Assembly (NCBI GenBank): GCA_027313145.1
Contig: DAHVEJ010000013.1
Coordinates: 1 to 40,196, forward strand
DNA length: 40,196 nt
Direction of reading: 5' to 3'
Source: Phycisphaerales bacterium
Lineage (GTDB): Bacteria > Planctomycetota > Phycisphaerae > WQYP01
The position numbers and the translations under genes were made by a program. The notes under the pieces were generated by a model. That model did not search any database. It was not told the origin of the DNA and was given only the letters and a program-made list of their open reading frames with translations. Shown here piece after piece: positions 36,730 through 40,196 of this stretch. How positions within the stretch are numbered: the first letter of the stretch is position 1; each line of letters starts with the position of its first letter.

Positions 36730-37311
36730 TCCCGGTCGCCGCCGCCGCGAACACTGACTGCCTTCGCGGCCCGGATTGGCGGCACGGCGGGAGCGCATCT
36801 GCTCTCCAATGCCAATAAGTGTTTCTCGGCGCAGCAGCCTGGCCGCCAGAGGAAATATGTCCTGCTCTTCCATCGCAATGTGCGGCGTGTATATACGGAT
36901 AAGCGATTCAACGGTGCGACGAAATTCCTCTTGGTCCTCATCAATCATCTTCCCGCTTTTCAGCCAAGCCTCGCCGAGTTCATCAATCCGATGATGCAGT
37001 TTTTCCGCTTCCGCGTGTTCTTCGGCCAACTGGCGCATGCGCGTCACAGCCTCGGTCGCCGCAATATCTCCGCTGGCGGCTAACGCCGGAAACAGCGAGG
37101 CCTCTTCATCCTCATTATGTCGGGGGCCGGCGAGCTTGAAATAATCCAAAGCGGTTCGTAGAGCGGCGCGATGTTGCACATCGAGTGCACCGGTGCGTCC
37201 GATTTTTTCAAGCGCAAGTAGAAATCGCTCGATTCTCCGGTGGCAGTCCATCATCAATTCAATGGGCTGGCTGAAATCCGCCTGGGGTTTATCACCAATG
37301 TTGACGGGCAT
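36724..37311 (-). CDS. hemerythrin HHE domain protein
   Basis: MMDCHRRIERFLLALEKI, RHNEDEEASLFPAL, EEHAEAEKLHHRIDEL, YTPHIAMEEQDIFPLA. Confidence 0.9.
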   Translation of the reverse strand: MPVNIGDKPQADFSQPIELMMDCHRRIERFLLALEKIGRTGALDVQHRAALRTALDYFKLAGPRHNEDEEASLFPALAASGDIAATEAVTRMRQLAEEHAEAEKLHHRIDELGEAWLKSGKMIDEDQEEFRRTVESLIRIYTPHIAMEEQDIFPLAARLLRRETLIGIGEQMRSRRAANPGREGSQCSRRRRPGL

Positions 37312-37335
37312 CAGAAATCCTCACAAATATTTTTC

Positions 37336-37746
37336 CTACAGCAGGGCGACACCGTTGGTCTTGGCCGCCTTTTTCAGTGCTTCATCATCTGTTGCCAGAG
37401 GAATACCAACGCGCATCGCAAGTTCCAGATAGGCGGCATCGTAGCTGGTCAGACGGCATGTGTTGGCCAAATGCAATATGTCGTTCCAAGCGAGGCTGTG
37501 GGTTTCCGGGTCAACATGAATTGAAAATGCGTCAAACATTCGGATAAAGGCGGTCCGCTTTGTGGAACTGATACGTCCGGATTTTGTTGCAATCGCCAGC
37601 ACGTTGGCGACTTCCAACGACCAATGTCCCGGCACGATCGCGGGCTGGCGTGCTAATTTTTCAGGCAATGCTTCCGTTCGCGGCGTGCATTGGTCATCAA
37701 AGCACCAGGCCATGGTCATAAATGTATCATAAACCCATTCCATCAC
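37336..37746 (-). CDS. PIN-domain toxin (VapC-like)
   Basis: Acidic residues and C-terminus TSYDAAYLELAMRVGIPLATDDEALKKAAKTNGVALL. Confidence 0.88.
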   Translation of the reverse strand: MMEWVYDTFMTMAWCFDDQCTPRTEALPEKLARQPAIVPGHWSLEVANVLAIATKSGRISSTKRTAFIRMFDAFSIHVDPETHSLAWNDILHLANTCRLTSYDAAYLELAMRVGIPLATDDEALKKAAKTNGVALL

Positions 37747-37985
37747 GGGCGTCCTTGGTCGATGAGGTCCTGAATTTTCAGGCCGCCAAGGGTGACACCT
37801 TTGCGGGCCTTTCGCCCCTGGGCAATAGCCGTGGCGGCGTCCGGCCGGCCTGCGGCAGGGCTGATCGCCGAGAGTATTGCCACGTCGCGACCATGTCGGG
37901 TGATGACTATGCTTTCGCCGGCCTCAACTTGATCCAAAAGTCGCGGCAAATGCGTTTTCGCCTCATGCGCTCCAACCTTAACCAT
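37743..37985 (-). CDS. Phd/YefM-type antitoxin (VapB-like)
   Basis: VKVGAHEAKTHLPRLLDQVEAGESIVITRHGRDVAIL; overlaps the toxin gene. Confidence 0.9.
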   Translation of the reverse strand: MVKVGAHEAKTHLPRLLDQVEAGESIVITRHGRDVAILSAISPAAGRPDAATAIAQGRKARKGVTLGGLKIQDLIDQGRP

Positions 37986-38073
37986 GGCAGGACTCCAAAC
38001 AACTGGTCCAGATTAGTTTAGCCTGAGAAGCATTCCCAACAATGTCAAAACCCGCCGAGTTTCGCAGTTTCCC

Positions 38074-38574
38074 TCACTTTCGTGGGCCGCGACCCCGAAT
38101 GCGCAGGCCGGGACGGCGTTTTTCAATTTCCGCTGTCGCTTTTCCAACGGCGTTTAGTTGCCCGGGCGTGGCCCGATCCTGTATAGCGCCAAACAGCACA
38201 CGCTCTTCCCAGCGGATGTGGTCACGAAGTTCTCGGCCAAGTGCCGCGCACCAGGACTCCGCGGGCGGCTCGTCAGCGCTTCGCCGAAGTCCCGCCGCAA
38301 CAAGATTTCGTATGCTGCCGTGCTCGCGGAGCATTTGCTTGATTTCCGGTTCGAGCATCAGTGGAATAAGTAATTGCTCTTCCTCACGAAAGTGATCGGC
38401 GATCTCGGCGTTCCAGCATCGCCGAAAATACGCCGCCGCCGAGGTTCTCGCTGCGTCGTCCGCATTTGCCGCCTTGGTCAGCTCATTGGCCGCTTTCAGG
38501 CCCATAAAATGATCACGGGAAAACGGTTGCAGGCTTTCATCGCGTTGCAAGGGTGGGTGATCAAATTCCCGCAC
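38074..38574 (-). CDS. hemerythrin-like HHE domain protein
   Basis: FSRDHFMGLKAANEL, HFREEEQLLIPLML, LREHGSIRNLVAAGL, RDHIRWEERVLFGAI; GTG start proposed at 38574. Confidence 0.8.
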   Translation of the reverse strand: MREFDHPPLQRDESLQPFSRDHFMGLKAANELTKAANADDAARTSAAAYFRRCWNAEIADHFREEEQLLIPLMLEPEIKQMLREHGSIRNLVAAGLRRSADEPPAESWCAALGRELRDHIRWEERVLFGAIQDRATPGQLNAVGKATAEIEKRRPGLRIRGRGPRK

Positions 38575-38667
38575 GGTCGGTTCCTTTACGCTTAATGTCC
38601 ATGCCGCCAAACGTATGATAGCACGGTAGGCGCGTAGATCGAAAGTAATATTCTGGATAAAAATGTC

Positions 38668-38696
38668 TTGAAATCCATAATATACCGTGATACACT
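38668..38696 (+). promoter_or_regulatory. predicted sigma70 promoter of the scdA-like gene
   Basis: TTGAAA (38668-38673), 17-bp spacer, TACACT (38691-38696). Confidence 0.4.
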
Positions 38697-38748
38697 TATT
38701 CTGTGGGCTGGTGATGCTCCGGCCCGGTTGATGGAAACGAGGTGTCTT

Positions 38749-39450
38749 ATGACAACGGCAACAACCTTGGGTGTGGATGATTCGGTATCCCAATGGGTGG
38801 TGGAACTTCCCGCGCGATCCCGCGTGTTTGAAAAAAACGGAATTGATTATTGTTGTGGCGGCAAGGCAACGCTGCGGCAGGCGTGTGCCAAGCGCCATGT
38901 TAATCCGGAAACGGTGATCGCCGATTTGCTTGCGGCCGGGCATGAGCCCGATCAGAAAGATTGGAGCGCCGCAACCTTAACAGAACTGGCCGATCACATT
39001 GAATCGACGCATCACGCCTGGCTGAAAAGAGAATTGCCGCGTACCGCCATGCTTGTGCATCGCACCTACACGGTCCATGGATTGCATTATCCGTGGTTGA
39101 CAGAACTGAAAACCACCTACGACCGCTTTGCCGCCGAAATGGATGCGCACATGTTCAAGGAGGAACACATCCTTTTTCCGCGTATCCGACTCATTGACGC
39201 CAAACGGACGGATATTGAAGTTGATCAACCCGTGGCCATCATGGAGCACGAGCACGACCGCGCCGGTGCTGATCTGGAAAAACTGCAAAGCCTAAGCAAC
39301 AATTACACCGCCCCAGAAGACGCCTGCAACACGTTTCGCGCCATGCTCGATGCGCTGCGGGAAATTCAAGCCGATACGCACGTGCATGTACATAAGGAGA
39401 ACAACATATTGTTTCCACGGGCTAAGTGCTCTGTCACGTCTAAATATTAG
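38749..39450 (+). CDS. ScdA/YtfE/RIC-type di-iron iron-sulfur cluster repair protein
   Basis: DUF542 RVFEKNGIDYCCGGKATLRQAC plus hemerythrin motifs HIESTHHAWLKREL, HMFKEEHILFPRI, IMEHEHDRAG, HVHKENNILFPRA. Confidence 0.94.
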   Translation: MTTATTLGVDDSVSQWVVELPARSRVFEKNGIDYCCGGKATLRQACAKRHVNPETVIADLLAAGHEPDQKDWSAATLTELADHIESTHHAWLKRELPRTAMLVHRTYTVHGLHYPWLTELKTTYDRFAAEMDAHMFKEEHILFPRIRLIDAKRTDIEVDQPVAIMEHEHDRAGADLEKLQSLSNNYTAPEDACNTFRAMLDALREIQADTHVHVHKENNILFPRAKCSVTSKY

Positions 39451-39477
39451 GATCCAAATTTGCAGGCGTGACAGAGC
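39428..39477. repeat. inverted repeat overlapping the scdA 3' end, adjacent to the IS
   Basis: GCTCTGTCACG (39428-39438) and CGTGACAGAGC (39467-39477), perfect 11-bp arms. Confidence 0.7.
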
Positions 39478-39611
39478 GCTGATGCAGCATCGCGTTGATT
39501 TTGATCAACTGGCGGTAACGGTTTTAATTTTCGGGGCAGTCTGTGGAGCGCCGGACCGGGAATCTTTCAACGGTGTGGCAGCCAGGAATGGCACTTCCTT
39601 AAGGATCTCTA

Positions 39612-40175
39612 TCATGCGGCAATGGCCTTTCGTATCAGTTGGTGCCGAGCTTGTTGGCGCGGCACGGTAAGAAGCGCGATGGGCTTGGCACGACGCTTGA
39701 CGGCACGCGGTTCATAACGGTCGGGCCGGTTCCCTACGCGGTGGCGGGATACCGCATACAGCAACAGTTCCCACAGGCGCGGCAGATCGCGTGTGGCGGC
39801 GCACTGCAACACCGGGGCGAAGGCATTAATCGTCTGCACTGTTCCGGCAAAGCTTATTTCCCGTGGCTGGCGGCCCGCCGTTTGTGCCGCCTCGGCCATC
39901 ACGGTGCGGATCAGGTTGTAGGCCAGCAGGTGCATCCAGATTTCTTTTCGCACCATCTCCGGCCTCTTGCAACGCAGCACGCTCATGCCCATCGTCTGCT
40001 TGATGGCACGCAAGTCCAATTCCACATGCCAGCGCAGGCGAAAGGCCTCGGCAATTTCCGCCCGGCTGTAAACTTGGGCATCCAACAGCGTGGTCACCAG
40101 CACCACGGAACGCACGCGAAAGCCCCGCTGGCAAACCCGCACGCGAATCTCACGCACCTCCAGTGTATCGGGCAT
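39612..40175 (-). mobile_element. IS4-type transposase, C-terminal part; open toward the window edge
   Basis: YSRAEIAEAFRLRWHVELDLRAIKQTMGMSVLRCKRPEMVRKEIWMHLLAYNLIRTVM (IS4 Y-(2)R-(3)E-(6)K-type region). Confidence 0.85.
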
Positions 40176-40196
40176 CCGCTGGTAGGTCGCGTCATC

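Noticed and set aside
36357-36944. 195-aa minus-strand ORF overlapping the cupin and hemerythrin genes
   Set aside because: Incompatible with two supported genes; composition looks non-natural.
29549-39450. Complete denitrification cluster
   Set aside because: No nitrate, nitrite or nitrous-oxide reductase recognisable; only NO-linked functions are supported.

Overview
The window reads as ~40 kb of bacterial chromosome, possibly Planctomycetota or PVC-like (weak inference from gene content only). Left part (1-9 kb): three tandem EutN/CcmL microcompartment vertex genes with no hexameric shell genes, followed by a UbiA-type prenyltransferase; a PQQ/beta-propeller protein; a BamE-like lipoprotein; a MarR-wrbA pair; and two inverted copies of a ~210 bp foldback repeat. 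Middle (9.0-18.5 kb, minus strand): a tightly packed ten-gene run with several ATGA/GTGA overlaps. It encodes a HAD phosphatase, M20 deacylase, class-III aminotransferase/aminomutase, PaaK-like adenylating ligase, SGNH hydrolase, two EmrE/EamA-like half-transporters and a DevCAB-like ABC exporter, and may be an uncharacterised make-and-export pathway. 18.7-29.5 kb: a nucleotidyltransferase two-gene module, a PIN-domain remnant, AlkA, DUF488 proteins, NDH-2, FolE, rhodanese, cysteine synthase, two AhpD-like proteins and an FAD reductase. 29.5-39.5 kb: a nitric-oxide/nitrosative-stress-like island with a Crp/Fnr regulator and a TTGCT-N4-AGCAA palindrome, DUF1858, a HesB-like/MIP18 fusion, DUF2249, cupins, an NnrS-like protein, a CuA subunit II, a heme-copper oxidase subunit I with Asn in place of the cross-linked active-site Tyr, a membrane cytochrome c, two hemerythrin-like proteins, VapBC and a ScdA/RIC repair protein. 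The window ends inside an IS4-type transposase. The Tyr-less heme-copper enzyme (candidate NO reductase) and the ten-gene operon are the two most interesting items. All family calls come from reading the sequence; no database search was run.
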